Below, piece by piece: positions 1-9,441 of a DNA stretch of 54,607 nt. The first letter of the stretch is position 1, and each line of letters opens with the position of its first letter. The DNA comes from Streptomyces sp. NRRL S-118. Lineage in GTDB: Bacteria > Actinomycetota > Actinomycetes > Streptomycetales > Streptomycetaceae. The position numbers were made by a program, and so were the translations under genes. The notes beneath the pieces were generated by a model. The model had not been told where the DNA came from. It ran no database searches and was given only the letters and a program-made list of their open reading frames with translations. The stretch lies in assembly GCF_000716335.1 (NCBI RefSeq), contig NZ_JOBL01000160.1, forward strand, positions 1-54,607, in the 5' to 3' direction.

Positions 1-26
1 CCCCTGCCCGTTCGCGGGGCGGCCCC

Positions 27-3000
27 TCAGCTGCGGGGCGGCAGCGGGGGCCGGCGCAGTGAGGGGACCTGGGAGTAGTCGGGCGGGCGGGCCGCCGGGT
101 GTTCGGCCAGGAGCTTCAGCGCGACCTCCACCGCGTCCGCGAGCTGGCGGTGGCGGCCCTCCGCCCAGTCCAGCGGGGTGCGCAGGATCTCGATGTCCGG
201 GGCGACGCCGTGGTTCTCGACGGACCAGCCGTACTCGTCGAACCACGCCGCGTTCATCGGCACCGTGATCACCGTGCCGTCGCCGAGCCGGTGGCGGCCG
301 GTCATGCCGACGACACCGCCCCACGTGCGCTGGCCCACCACCGGGCCCAGGCCGAGGAGTTTGAACGCCGCCGTGATCATGTCGCCGTCCGACGAGGTCG
401 CCTCGTCCGCGAGCGCCACGATGGGACCGCGCGGCGCGTTGGAGGCGTACGAGACGGGCTGCGCGCCCCGGGTGAGGTCCCAGCCGAGGATCCTGCGGGT
501 GAGCTTCTCCACGACGAGCTCGCTGATGTGGCCGCCGGCGTTGCCTCGTACGTCCACGATCAGGGCGGGGCGGGACATCTCCAGCCGCAGGTCGCGGTTG
601 AACTGGGCCCAGCCCGAGCCGCCCATGTCCGGGATGTGGAGGTAGCCGCACTTGCCGCCGCTCAGCTCCCGTACGACGTCGCGCCGCTTGGCGACCCAGT
701 CCTGGTAGCGCAGCGGCCGTTCGTCGATGAGGGGGACGACGGCCACGCGGCGTGAGCGGCCCTCGCCCTCGGCCGGCTGGAAGGTCAGCTCGACGGTGGT
801 GCCGCCGGCCGCGGCCAGGAGGGGGTAGGGGCCCGTGACCGGGTCGACCGGGCGGCCGTCCACGTGCGTGAGGACCGCACCCTCCCTGATGCCCGTACCG
901 GCCAGCGGGGAACGGGCCTTGGAGTCGGAGGACTCGCCCGGCAGGATGCGCTGGACCGTCCACCGGCCCTCGCGGCACGTGAAGTTGGCGCCGAGGAGCC
1001 CGATGGCGCGCTGGTAGTGCGGCGGCCCCTCGTTGCGGCGCGCCGGTGTCACGTAGGCGTGCGAGGTGCCCAGTTCGCCGAGGACCTCGCGCAGCAGGTC
1101 GGCGAACTCGTCGGGCGAGGCGACCCGTTCGACGAGCGGGCGGTACTGGTCCAGGACCTCCTGCCAGTCGATGCCGCTCATGCCGGGGTCCCAGAAGTAG
1201 GCGCGGATGATCCGCCCCGCCTCGTCGTACGCCTGCCGCCACTCCGCGCCCGGGTCCACCTCGTGCTGGATCCGCCGCGCGTCGACGTACACCGTGGTGT
1301 CGCTGTCGCCGGCCTCGGTCGCGGGGACCGCCCGCAGCTCGCCCTCGTCGACCACGACGAGCCGCGTGCCGTCGCCGCTGACCGCGAACCAGTCGAGGTT
1401 GTCGACGAGTTCCGCCTTCCTGGCCTTGGTGAGGCTGAAGTGTTCGAGGGTGGGCCGCCCGGAGGTGTCGGCCGGGTTCACGAACGTCTCGCCGAGGGCG
1501 CCCGAGATCGGCCAGCGCAGCCACACCAGGCCGCCGCCGCTGACCGGGGCCAGCGACGAGTACTTGGACGCGGCGACCGGGAACGGCGTCACCCGGTTCT
1601 CCAGGCCCTCGAACTCGACGACCACCGTGCCGTCACCGGCCTCCTCGCCCGCCAGGTCCAGCCCGCCCGCCGCGGGCCTGCCCTCCGGCGAGAGCGCGAA
1701 GGGCGAAGGTGTCGTGGAGGCCAGGGGGACGAGGTAGGGGCGGCAGCCCAGCGGGAAGGACAGGTCGCCGGTGTGGACGTCGTACACCGGGTCGAAGCCC
1801 CGCCAGGAGAGGAAGGCGAGGTAGCGGCCGTCGCGCGTGAAGACGGGGCTCTCGTCCTCGAAGCGGCCGTTGGTGACGTCCACGATCGTCCGGTCCTTGA
1901 TCCGGGCGATCTTGATCTGGCGCAGGGACCGGCCGATCCCGGGGTGCGACCAGGTGAGCCACGCGCCGTCGGGCGAGAAGGCCAGGTCGCGCACCGGCCC
2001 GTTGAGGGACCGGGTGAGCTCGCTGACCTCCCCGGTCGACTCCTCCGACGCGTCGAGCAGCAGCAGGCGGCCGTCCTGGGAGGCGATCGCGAGCCGCTCG
2101 CCGTCCGTGTCGGCCACCATCTCCAGGACGTGCCCGAGGTCGCCGCCCGCCATCCGCCGGGGCTCGCGGTCGCCGCTCGCCCGCGGCAGGTAGGCGATCT
2201 CGATCGCCTCCTCGCCCGGCGCGTCCGTGACGTACGCGACCCGGCCGCTGCTGCCCAGCATGACGGGCAGCCGCACCCGCACCCCGGGCGTGTCGGTGAT
2301 CACCCGCGACGGCCCGTCGCGGTGCGTCAGCCAGTACAGGCTGCCCCGTACGCAGACGGCGCTCGCACGGCCCGTCTCGTCGACCGCGACCGCGTTCACG
2401 TGGGTCGCCGCCGGGACCTGGTACCGCCGCCGCCCCGTGCGCGGCCCGCCGAGCCGCACCTCCAGCCTGCGCGGCACCGAGTCGGGCGTCAGTGCGTCGA
2501 CGATCCACAGATCGCCGGCGCACTGGTACACCACCCGCCGCCCGTCCGAAGAGGCGTGCCGTGCGTAGAAGGCGTCGTGGTCGGTGTGCCGGCGCAGGTC
2601 CGAGCCGTCGGGCAGGCACGAGTACAGGTTGCCGACACCCTCGTGGTCGGAGAGGAACGCGATCCTGCCGTCCACGAACATCGCGCAGTCCAGGTGGCCG
2701 CCGATGTCCGGCAGGAGCCGCTCCCCGTGCAGCCACAGCCGCCCCGTGGCCCCGCCCCGGTACCGCTTCCAGGCGGCCGGCTCGTGCGGCGGCTTGCCGG
2801 TGAGCAGCAGGGTCCGGTGCTGCCCGTCGACGTCCGCGACGGCGATGTCGGAGACCGGCCCCCAGGGCAGCCGCTTGCCCGGCGAGCCGTCGGTCGGGAC
2901 CTTGTACGCCCAGGAGAAGTGCGAGAACGGCTGGCCGTGGGAGGCCACCGCCAGGATGTCGCCCTCGGGCGTCCAGCCGCACACGCGCGTGTCGAGCGAC

Positions 3001-3275
3001 CCCCAGTAGGTCAGCCGCCGCGCGGGCCCGCCGTCGACCGGCGCGAGGTGGACCTCCGGGTCCAGGCTGCGCCAGTTCGTGTACGCGATGGACCGCCCGT
3101 CCGGCGAGAAGCGCGGGTGCCCGACCCGGGTCCGGTCGACGGTGAGCCGCCAGGCCCGGCCCGGCGGCTCCCCGTCCGGGACGAGCGGGGCGAGCCACAC
3201 GTCGTCCTCGGCCGCGAAGCACAGCAGGTCCTGGTGGAGGTGTGGATACCGGAGGTACGCGCCGTCGCTGCTCAC
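27..3275 (-). CDS. Tricorn-like S41 family peptidase
   Basis: About 1082 residues, the size of the tricorn protease family, which degrades oligopeptides in the cytosol downstream of the proteasome. The first roughly 650 residues are WD/PD40-type beta-propeller repeats (for example FSPDGRSIAYTNW near the N-terminus). A tricorn core follows with GTSHAYV (likely catalytic His), a PDZ-like segment around GIREGAVLTHVDGRPVD, and the peptidase core IVDVRGNAGGH and EATSSDGDMITAAF, where the Ser before Asp (about residue 962) should be the nucleophile. No signal peptide is visible. I chose the GTG at 3275 because the homologous sequence begins there (SSDGAYLRYPHLH); the frame stays open much further upstream, but that part has no family similarity. 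It is divergent from a TetR gene, and two operator-like palindromes lie between them. Confidence 0.9.
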   Translation of the reverse strand: MSSDGAYLRYPHLHQDLLCFAAEDDVWLAPLVPDGEPPGRAWRLTVDRTRVGHPRFSPDGRSIAYTNWRSLDPEVHLAPVDGGPARRLTYWGSLDTRVCGWTPEGDILAVASHGQPFSHFSWAYKVPTDGSPGKRLPWGPVSDIAVADVDGQHRTLLLTGKPPHEPAAWKRYRGGATGRLWLHGERLLPDIGGHLDCAMFVDGRIAFLSDHEGVGNLYSCLPDGSDLRRHTDHDAFYARHASSDGRRVVYQCAGDLWIVDALTPDSVPRRLEVRLGGPRTGRRRYQVPAATHVNAVAVDETGRASAVCVRGSLYWLTHRDGPSRVITDTPGVRVRLPVMLGSSGRVAYVTDAPGEEAIEIAYLPRASGDREPRRMAGGDLGHVLEMVADTDGERLAIASQDGRLLLLDASEESTGEVSELTRSLNGPVRDLAFSPDGAWLTWSHPGIGRSLRQIKIARIKDRTIVDVTNGRFEDESPVFTRDGRYLAFLSWRGFDPVYDVHTGDLSFPLGCRPYLVPLASTTPSPFALSPEGRPAAGGLDLAGEEAGDGTVVVEFEGLENRVTPFPVAASKYSSLAPVSGGGLVWLRWPISGALGETFVNPADTSGRPTLEHFSLTKARKAELVDNLDWFAVSGDGTRLVVVDEGELRAVPATEAGDSDTTVYVDARRIQHEVDPGAEWRQAYDEAGRIIRAYFWDPGMSGIDWQEVLDQYRPLVERVASPDEFADLLREVLGELGTSHAYVTPARRNEGPPHYQRAIGLLGANFTCREGRWTVQRILPGESSDSKARSPLAGTGIREGAVLTHVDGRPVDPVTGPYPLLAAAGGTTVELTFQPAEGEGRSRRVAVVPLIDERPLRYQDWVAKRRDVVRELSGGKCGYLHIPDMGGSGWAQFNRDLRLEMSRPALIVDVRGNAGGHISELVVEKLTRRILGWDLTRGAQPVSYASNAPRGPIVALADEATSSDGDMITAAFKLLGLGPVVGQRTWGGVVGMTGRHRLGDGTVITVPMNAAWFDEYGWSVENHGVAPDIEILRTPLDWAEGRHRQLADAVEVALKLLAEHPAARPPDYSQVPSLRRPPLPPRS

Positions 3276-3343
3276 ACAGCCATGCTTTCCGCGCCGGGGG
3301 GCACCGGCAACTCGACCGCGTGTTCCCGTGATGCGCGACACGT

Positions 3344-3358
3344 ACGAAACGGTTTCGT
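3344..3358. promoter_or_regulatory. Operator-like palindrome 1 (ACGAAAC-G-GTTTCGT)
   Basis: Perfect inverted repeat with 7-bp arms around one central base, in the divergent gap between the tricorn-like gene and the TetR gene. The same site recurs at 3391-3405. Two identical palindromes this close to a TetR gene are the usual arrangement of an autoregulated TetR operator. Binding by this TetR is inferred. Confidence 0.6.
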
Positions 3359-3390
3359 TTCGCTCCGCTCGCGGGTACCGTACGAGGTGT

Positions 3391-3405
3391 ACGAAACCGT
3401 TTCGT
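3391..3405. promoter_or_regulatory. Operator-like palindrome 2 (ACGAAAC-C-GTTTCGT)
   Basis: Second copy of the 3344-3358 palindrome, differing only in the central base, so it is the same site read on the other strand. Centres are 47 bp apart. It sits 21 bp before the TetR start codon, where a bound repressor would block transcription. Confidence 0.6.
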
Positions 3406-3425
3406 CTCGATGGAGGACGAGGACC

Positions 3426-3998
3426 GTGGCACGCAGCAGGCTCACCCCGGAACGCGAGTCCGAGCTGTACGAAGCCGTCCTCGACCTGCTCCGCGAGGTC
3501 GGTTACGACGCCCTCACCATGGACGCCGTCGCGGCCCGCACGCACTCCAGCAAGGCCACCCTCTACCGCCAGTGGGGGAGCAAGCCGCAGCTGGTCGCCC
3601 GGGCGCTGCGGCACACCAAGCCGGTGCGGCTCGACGAGATCGACACCGGTTCGCTGCGCGGCGACTTCCACGAGATGCTCATGCGTTCCGACGACTGCCA
3701 GATGGAGCGGGACTCCGCGCTGATGCGGGGCCTCGCCCATGCCGTCCACGACCACCCCGACCTGCTGCAGGCGCTGCGCGAGCTCCTCATCGAACCCGAG
3801 ATGACGGGCATGGACCGGGTCCTGCGGCGCGCGGTCGACCGCGGCGAGGTCGCCGCGGACAACCCGGCGCTGCGGCTCGTCCCGCACATGCTGATCGGCG
3901 CCTTCGTGGCCCGCCCGCTGGTCGACGACCGGCCGGTGGACCAGGAGTTCCTCACCACCTACCTCGACGCCGTGCTGTTCCCCGCCCTCGGCGTCTGA
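3426..3998 (+). CDS. TetR/AcrR family transcriptional regulator
   Basis: A 190-residue one-component regulator. The N-terminal helix-turn-helix reads LTMDAVAARTHSSKATLYRQWGSK (about residues 31-54), typical of TetR, and the C-terminal ligand domain resembles TetR_C members of the SCO-type efflux regulators. The GTG at 3426 is preceded by a strong GGAGGACGAGG ribosome-binding region. The gene lies 93 bp upstream of an MMPL exporter on the same strand and divergent from the tricorn-like protease. The twin palindromes just upstream suggest autoregulation, with the exporter and perhaps the protease as further targets (inference). The ligand is unknown. Confidence 0.9.
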   Translation: MARSRLTPERESELYEAVLDLLREVGYDALTMDAVAARTHSSKATLYRQWGSKPQLVARALRHTKPVRLDEIDTGSLRGDFHEMLMRSDDCQMERDSALMRGLAHAVHDHPDLLQALRELLIEPEMTGMDRVLRRAVDRGEVAADNPALRLVPHMLIGAFVARPLVDDRPVDQEFLTTYLDAVLFPALGV

Positions 3999-4091
3999 CC
4001 CGTTCCGCACGCTCCACCTGACACGTACCGCTCGCGCTGTCGGGCCGACTCCCCTGCCCCTGTCCGTCCACACCTCCGGGAGTACGTACCC

Positions 4092-6260
4092 GTGGCCACC
4101 TTCCTCCACCGACTCGGCCGCCTCGCCTACCGGCGACGCCATGTCGTGACCCTGATCTGGATAGCCCTGCTGGCGCTCGCCGGCGTCGGCGCCGCATCCG
4201 CGCCCGCCGCGACCTCCAGCTCCTTCTCGATACCCGGCACGGAGGCCCAGAAGGCCTTCGACCTGCTCGAAGAGCGCTTCCCGGACGCCGGTGCCGACGG
4301 CGCCACCGCCCGTGTCGTCTTCAAGGCGCCCGAGGGCGGCACCATGACCGACCGGGACAGCCGGGCCGCCGTCGACCGGGCCGTCGGCGCCCTGCGGTCC
4401 GGCTCCGACCAGGTCGCCTCGGTCACCGACCCCTACGCCGTCAAGGCGGTCTCCCCGGACGGCTCGACCGCCTACATCCAGGTCTCCTACAAGGTCAGCG
4501 GCATGGAGCTGACCGACGCCACCCGCGAGGCGCTCAAGGACACCGGCGCCGAGGCCCGGGAGAGCGGCCTGACCGTCGAGATCGGCGGTGACGCGCTGCA
4601 GACCGTGCCCGAGACCGGCGCCGGCGAGATCATCGGCGTGATCGTGGCCGGCGTGGTCCTCGTCATCACGTTCGGTTCCCTGGTCGCCGCCGGGCTGCCG
4701 CTGCTCACCGCGCTCATCGGCGTCGGCATCGGCGTCTCCGGCATCACGGCGCTGGCGAGCACGCTGGACCTCGGCTCCACCACCTCCACGCTGGCGATGA
4801 TGATCGGCCTCGCCGTCGGCATCGACTACGCCCTGTTCATCGTCTCCCGCTACCGCGCCGAGCTCGCCGAGGGCCGCGAGCGCGAGGAGGCGGCCGGGCG
4901 GGCCGTCGGCACCGCGGGCTCCGCGGTGGTCTTCGCCGGACTCACCGTGGTCATCGCGCTGGCCGGGCTGGCCGTCGTGAACATCCCCATGCTGACGAAG
5001 ATGGGCCTCGCCGCGGCCGGCACCGTCCTGATCGCCGTGCTCATCGCCCTCACCTTCATCCCCGCCCTGCTGGGGTACGCCGGACGGCGCGTGCTCGGCC
5101 GCAAGGCCCGCAAGGAGCCGCAGGCCCCGCAGGACGACAAGCCCAACATGGGCACCCGCTGGGCCCGGTTCGTCCTGCGCCGCCCGCTCGTCGTGCTCCT
5201 GGTCGGCGTGATCGGACTGGGCGCCGTCGCGCTGCCCGCCGCCTCGCTGGAGATGGGCCTGCCCGACGACGGCGCGCAGCCCGCCTCCACCACCCAGCGC
5301 CGCGCCTACGACCTGCTGTCGGATGGCTTCGGGCCCGGCTCCAACGGCCCGCTGATGGTCGTCGTCGACGGCGACAAGGCCGCCGCGGACCGCACGGCCG
5401 AGCACATCCGGGGCCTGGACGGCGTCGCCGCCGTCACCCCGGCCACGCCCAACAAGGCCGGCGACACCGCGATCATCACCGTCGTACCGAAGGACCGGCC
5501 CTCCTCGGCCGGCACCGAGGAGCTGGTCCGCGACATCCGGGACACCACCGGGGACGACGTGCTGGTCAGCGGTGCCACCGCGATGAACATCGACTTCTCG
5601 CAGAAGATGAACGACGCGCTGCTGCCCTACCTGGCGCTCGTCGTCGGCCTGGCCTTCCTGCTGCTGATGGTGGTCTTCCGGTCCGTCCTCGTCCCGCTGA
5701 AGGCGGCGCTCGGCTTCCTGCTCTCGGTGGTCGCCGCCCTGGGCGCGGTCGTCGCGGTCTTCCAGTGGGGCTGGCTCGGTTCGCTCTTCGGTGTCGAGCA
5801 GACCGGCCCGATCATGAGCATGATGCCGATCTTCATGGTGGGCGTGGTCTTCGGCCTGGCCATGGACTACGAGGTCTTCCTCGTCACCCGGATGCGTGAG
5901 GCGTACGTGCACGGCGAGCGGCCCGGCCAGGCCGTCGTGACCGGGTTCCGGCACGGGGCGCGGGTGGTGACCGCCGCCGCGGTGATCATGATCGCGGTCT
6001 TCGCGGGCTTCATCGGCTCCAGCGAGCAGATGGTGAAGATGATCGGCTTCGGGCTCGCCGTCGCCGTCTTCTTCGACGCCTTCATCGTCCGGATGGCGAT
6101 CGTCCCGGCGGTCCTGGCGCTGCTCGGCCGCACCGCCTGGTGGCTGCCGACCTGGCTCGACCGGGCCCTGCCGAACGTCGACGTCGAGGGCGAGGCCCTG
6201 CGCAGGACGCTGGGCGCCGAGGCGCCCGGGGAGGACGAGCGGGAGCTCGCCCGGGTCTGA
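4092..6260 (+). CDS. MMPL family RND transporter
   Basis: A 722-residue integral membrane protein of the MMPL/RND superfamily, which uses the proton gradient to export lipids or drugs. It has the expected plan: one N-terminal helix (VVTLIWIALLALAGVGAA), a large extracytoplasmic loop, a block of helices containing GLAVGIDYALFIVSRYRAEL, then a second copy of the plan with a second loop and block containing FGLAMDYEVFLVTRMREAY. The two GxxxDY motifs hold the Asp residues of the proton relay in this family. The GTG start at 4092 gives a basic N-terminus right before the first helix. It probably forms a regulatory unit with the TetR gene upstream. The substrate cannot be read from sequence. Confidence 0.93.
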   Translation: MATFLHRLGRLAYRRRHVVTLIWIALLALAGVGAASAPAATSSSFSIPGTEAQKAFDLLEERFPDAGADGATARVVFKAPEGGTMTDRDSRAAVDRAVGALRSGSDQVASVTDPYAVKAVSPDGSTAYIQVSYKVSGMELTDATREALKDTGAEARESGLTVEIGGDALQTVPETGAGEIIGVIVAGVVLVITFGSLVAAGLPLLTALIGVGIGVSGITALASTLDLGSTTSTLAMMIGLAVGIDYALFIVSRYRAELAEGREREEAAGRAVGTAGSAVVFAGLTVVIALAGLAVVNIPMLTKMGLAAAGTVLIAVLIALTFIPALLGYAGRRVLGRKARKEPQAPQDDKPNMGTRWARFVLRRPLVVLLVGVIGLGAVALPAASLEMGLPDDGAQPASTTQRRAYDLLSDGFGPGSNGPLMVVVDGDKAAADRTAEHIRGLDGVAAVTPATPNKAGDTAIITVVPKDRPSSAGTEELVRDIRDTTGDDVLVSGATAMNIDFSQKMNDALLPYLALVVGLAFLLLMVVFRSVLVPLKAALGFLLSVVAALGAVVAVFQWGWLGSLFGVEQTGPIMSMMPIFMVGVVFGLAMDYEVFLVTRMREAYVHGERPGQAVVTGFRHGARVVTAAAVIMIAVFAGFIGSSEQMVKMIGFGLAVAVFFDAFIVRMAIVPAVLALLGRTAWWLPTWLDRALPNVDVEGEALRRTLGAEAPGEDERELARV

Positions 6261-6274
6261 CCGGCCCGCCGGTC

Positions 6275-6312
6275 ACGCCGTCACCGCGTCACGGACGACG
6301 CGGTGACGGCGT
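6275..6312. terminator. Bidirectional hairpin terminator inside the 3' end of the SsgA-like gene
   Basis: A perfect 16-bp stem (arms 6275-6290 and 6297-6312) with a 6-nt ACGGAC loop. It lies between the convergent MMPL and SsgA-like genes and overlaps the last codons and stop of the latter. There is no U-tract, as is common in Streptomyces terminators. Confidence 0.75.
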
Positions 6313-6643
6313 ACGTGCTGCGCAGGAAGCGCAGCAGCACCGACGAGTCGAACTGCACCATCGCGACCCCGCCGGAGGAGTGCAGCTCCACCACCGTCTG
6401 CACCCGGCCGCACGGCCACACGCCCATGTCGCCGCGACGGGCGGGCGCGCGCAGTCCGGCCTCCAGCAGGGCACGGGGGAAGACCCACGAGGTCCCGCCG
6501 GGAAAGTCGAGGCGCACCATGGTGGGCTCGGCCCCCGGGTCGTACCGCAGGGCGACGGGGACGGGCCGGGAGAGCGGGCCGTCATTGACGATCAGGCCCT
6601 TGGCATGGACTTCGACGTAGGCACCATCCTCGGCGGGGGGCAT
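6281..6643 (-). CDS. SsgA-like sporulation/cell division protein (SALP)
   Basis: A 120-residue protein of the SsgA/SsgB family, found only in morphologically complex actinobacteria, where members steer septum placement, peptidoglycan remodelling and spore separation. Family hallmarks are visible: VALRYDPGAEPTMVRLDF, WVFPRALLEAGL, GDMGVWPC and LLRFLRSTYAV. It is slightly shorter than most members. The ATG at 6643 has GAGGAG about 10 nt upstream. From memory of the S. coelicolor map, the SALP in this neighbourhood is ssgE, but I cannot confirm orthology. It is convergent with the MMPL gene and shares a terminator with it. Confidence 0.88.
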   Translation of the reverse strand: MPPAEDGAYVEVHAKGLIVNDGPLSRPVPVALRYDPGAEPTMVRLDFPGGTSWVFPRALLEAGLRAPARRGDMGVWPCGRVQTVVELHSSGGVAMVQFDSSVLLRFLRSTYAVTASSVTR

Positions 6644-6732
6644 CGTCCCACTCCTCACATATGACGCACTTGTCTCTAATGTCGCACTTATCGGCGGCGC
6701 GCGCCCCGGCTCGTTCTGTCTCCTCTGCGCTC

Positions 6733-6749
6733 TTGCAACCTGTTCGCAA
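6733..6749. promoter_or_regulatory. Nur-box-like site upstream of the Ni/Co transporter
   Basis: TTGCAA-N5-TCGCAA matches the published Streptomyces nickel-uptake-regulator (Nur) consensus tTGCaa-N5-ttGCAA except at one position. It is 51 bp upstream of the cbiM start, in the gap divergent from the SsgA-like gene. Repression of the transporter by nickel-loaded Nur is inferred. Confidence 0.55.
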
Positions 6750-6799
6750 CAGGGCCCATCATCGAACGGTTCAGCAGCCTGTCCGAAAGTGGTCCCCGC

Positions 6800-7849
6800 A
6801 TGCATGTCCCCGACGGATTCATCAACGCGCCGGTCTCGGCTGCCGCCGGTCTCGCCGCCGCGGGCGCGGTCGCCGTCGGCCTGCGCGGAGCGCGCAGGGA
6901 ACTCGACGAGCGGGCCGCGCCGCTCGCCGGCCTGGTCGCGGCGTTCATCTTCGCCGTGCAGATGCTGAACTTCCCGGTCGCCGCCGGCACCAGCGGACAC
7001 CTCCTCGGCGGCGCGCTCGCCGCGATACTCGTCGGTCCGTACACCGGCGTCCTGGTCATCGCCGTCGTCCTGCTCATGCAGGGCGTCCTGTTCGCGGACG
7101 GCGGCCTCACCGCCCTCGGCGTGAACATCACCGTCATGGGCGCCGTCACCGTCCTCACCGCGTACGGACTCTTCCGCGGCCTGGTCCGCGTCCTGCCGCG
7201 CACCCGCCGCTCGGTGACCGTCGCCTCGTTCGTCGCCGCACTGGTCTCCGTACCCGCCGCGGCCGCCGCGTTCACCGTGATGTACGCCATGGGCGGCACC
7301 ACCGACGTGCCCGTCGGCAAGGTCCTCACCGCCATGCTCGGCGTCCACGTCCTGATCGGGATCGGCGAGGCGGTCATCACCACGGCGACCGTCGGCGCCG
7401 TCATCGCCGTACGCCCCGACCTGGTCCACGGCGCCCGCGGCCTGACCGCGCCGCTCAAGCTGCGCGTCGGCGGCGAGCTGGTCGACGCCCCCGCCGCGGC
7501 ACCGGCCGGCGGGCCCGCCCGCCCGGCGAGGAAGCTCTGGGCCGCCGGCCTGGCCGCCTCCGTCGTCCTGGCCGGGTTCGTCTCCTTCTACGCCTCCGCC
7601 AGCCCCGACGGCCTGGAGAAGGTCGCCGCCGACCAGGGCATCGACCGCAGGGTGGAGGAGCACGCCACCGCCGGTTCGCCGCTCGCCGACTACGGCGTCA
7701 GCGGCATCACGGACGCCCGCCTGTCCGGGGGGCTGGCGGGCACCATCGGCGTCGGCGCCACGGTCCTGGTGGGCACGGGAGTGTTCCGGGCCGTGCGCCG
7801 GCGCCGTGCCGGATCCGCCGCGCCCGCCGCCGCCCGGGAGACCGTCTGA
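6800..7849 (+). CDS. cbiM: ECF-type nickel/cobalt transporter substrate-capture protein, CbiM-CbiN fusion
   Basis: A 349-residue membrane protein forming the substrate-specific S component of a group-I energy-coupling-factor importer. It starts MHVPDGF: His2 in the Met-His N-terminus is a metal ligand in CbiM/NikM, which makes the ATG at 6800 the right start. Residues 1 to about 220 form the CbiM domain with several helices. The C-terminal part contains VSFYASASPDGLEKVAADQGI, the PDGLE signature of CbiN/NikN, so the two small subunits are fused. cbiQ follows after one base and then cbiO overlaps it, making one operon. The Nur-like box upstream favours nickel over cobalt, and nikM-type naming would be equally fair. 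No cobalamin genes are nearby. Confidence 0.9.
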   Translation: MHVPDGFINAPVSAAAGLAAAGAVAVGLRGARRELDERAAPLAGLVAAFIFAVQMLNFPVAAGTSGHLLGGALAAILVGPYTGVLVIAVVLLMQGVLFADGGLTALGVNITVMGAVTVLTAYGLFRGLVRVLPRTRRSVTVASFVAALVSVPAAAAAFTVMYAMGGTTDVPVGKVLTAMLGVHVLIGIGEAVITTATVGAVIAVRPDLVHGARGLTAPLKLRVGGELVDAPAAAPAGGPARPARKLWAAGLAASVVLAGFVSFYASASPDGLEKVAADQGIDRRVEEHATAGSPLADYGVSGITDARLSGGLAGTIGVGATVLVGTGVFRAVRRRRAGSAAPAAARETV

Positions 7850-7850
7850 C

Positions 7851-8608
7851 ATGGGCGCGGGCCACAGCCACAAGCTCTACCGGCACGGGCACTCGCCCGT
7901 GCACGCGCTGCCCCCGCACTGCAAGCTCGCCGCCGTGCTCTGCTTCGTCCTGGTCGTGGTCTCCACACCGCGCGAGGCGGTCTGGGCCTTCGCCCTCCAC
8001 GCGGCGCTGCTCGGCGGCGTCGCGGCGGCGTCCCGCGTCCCGCCGGGCTTCCTGCTGCGCCGGCTGGTGATCGAGGTGCCGTTCGTCGCGTTCGCGTTCC
8101 TGATGCCGTTCGTGGTGCCGGGCGAACAGACGCATCTGCTCGGCGTCCCCGTCTCCGTCCCCGGCCTGTGGGACGCCTGGAACGTCCTGGCCAAGGGCAC
8201 CCTCGGCGTCGCCGCCTCGGTCCTGCTCGCCGCCACCACCGAGCTGCGCGCCCTGCTGCTGGGCCTCCAGCGCCTGAAGCTGCCGCCGCTGCTCGTCCAG
8301 ATCGCCTCGTTCATGATCCGGTACGGCGATGTGATCACCGACGAGATGCGGCGCATGTCCGTCGCCCGCCGCTCCCGCGGCTTCGAGGCCAAGGGCGTAC
8401 GCCACTGGGGCGTCCTCGCGAAGTCGGCCGGCGCCCTGTTCATCCGCTCCTACGAGCGCGGCGAACGCGTCCACCTCGCCATGGTCAGCCGCGGCTACAC
8501 CGGGACCATGCCGGTCCTCGACGAGGTCACCGCCTCGCCCGCCCAGTGGGCCTCGGCGGCCGCCCTCCCGCTCACCGCCCTCGTCGTCTGTCTGCTGGGA
8601 TGGACCCT

Positions 8609-8612
<4 letters not shown>
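7851..8612 (+). CDS. cbiQ: ECF transporter transmembrane (T) component CbiQ
   Basis: A 253-residue T component that couples ATP hydrolysis to the S component in the membrane. It has an unusual His-rich N-terminus (GHSHKLYRHGHSPVHALPPH), about five to six helices, and the two coupling-helix motifs expected of CbiQ: RRMSVARRSRGFEAKG and LAMVSRGYTG, whose A-R-G/S-R-G cores contact the ATPases. The ATG at 7851 follows the cbiM stop by one base, and its stop overlaps the start of the ATPase gene (ATGA), so translation is coupled. The His-rich tail may bind metal ions (inference). Confidence 0.92.
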
Positions 8613-9382
<770 letters not shown>

Positions 9383-9441
9383 CGCGTTGCACCATGGGAA
9401 CCGGCAGGCCGAGGGGTCGATCGCGTAAGGGAGCGTGGGGC

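Noticed and set aside
3276..5954. Upstream extension of the tricorn-like frame to 5954 on the minus strand
   Set aside because: High-GC DNA keeps several frames open. The extension is antisense to the TetR and MMPL genes, is Asp/Gly/Arg-rich without family similarity, and crosses the promoter region.
6644..6799. Cobalamin or NiCo riboswitch before cbiM
   Set aside because: The gap is 156 bp, and I found no B12 box or NiCo-type helices; the Nur-like site is a simpler explanation.
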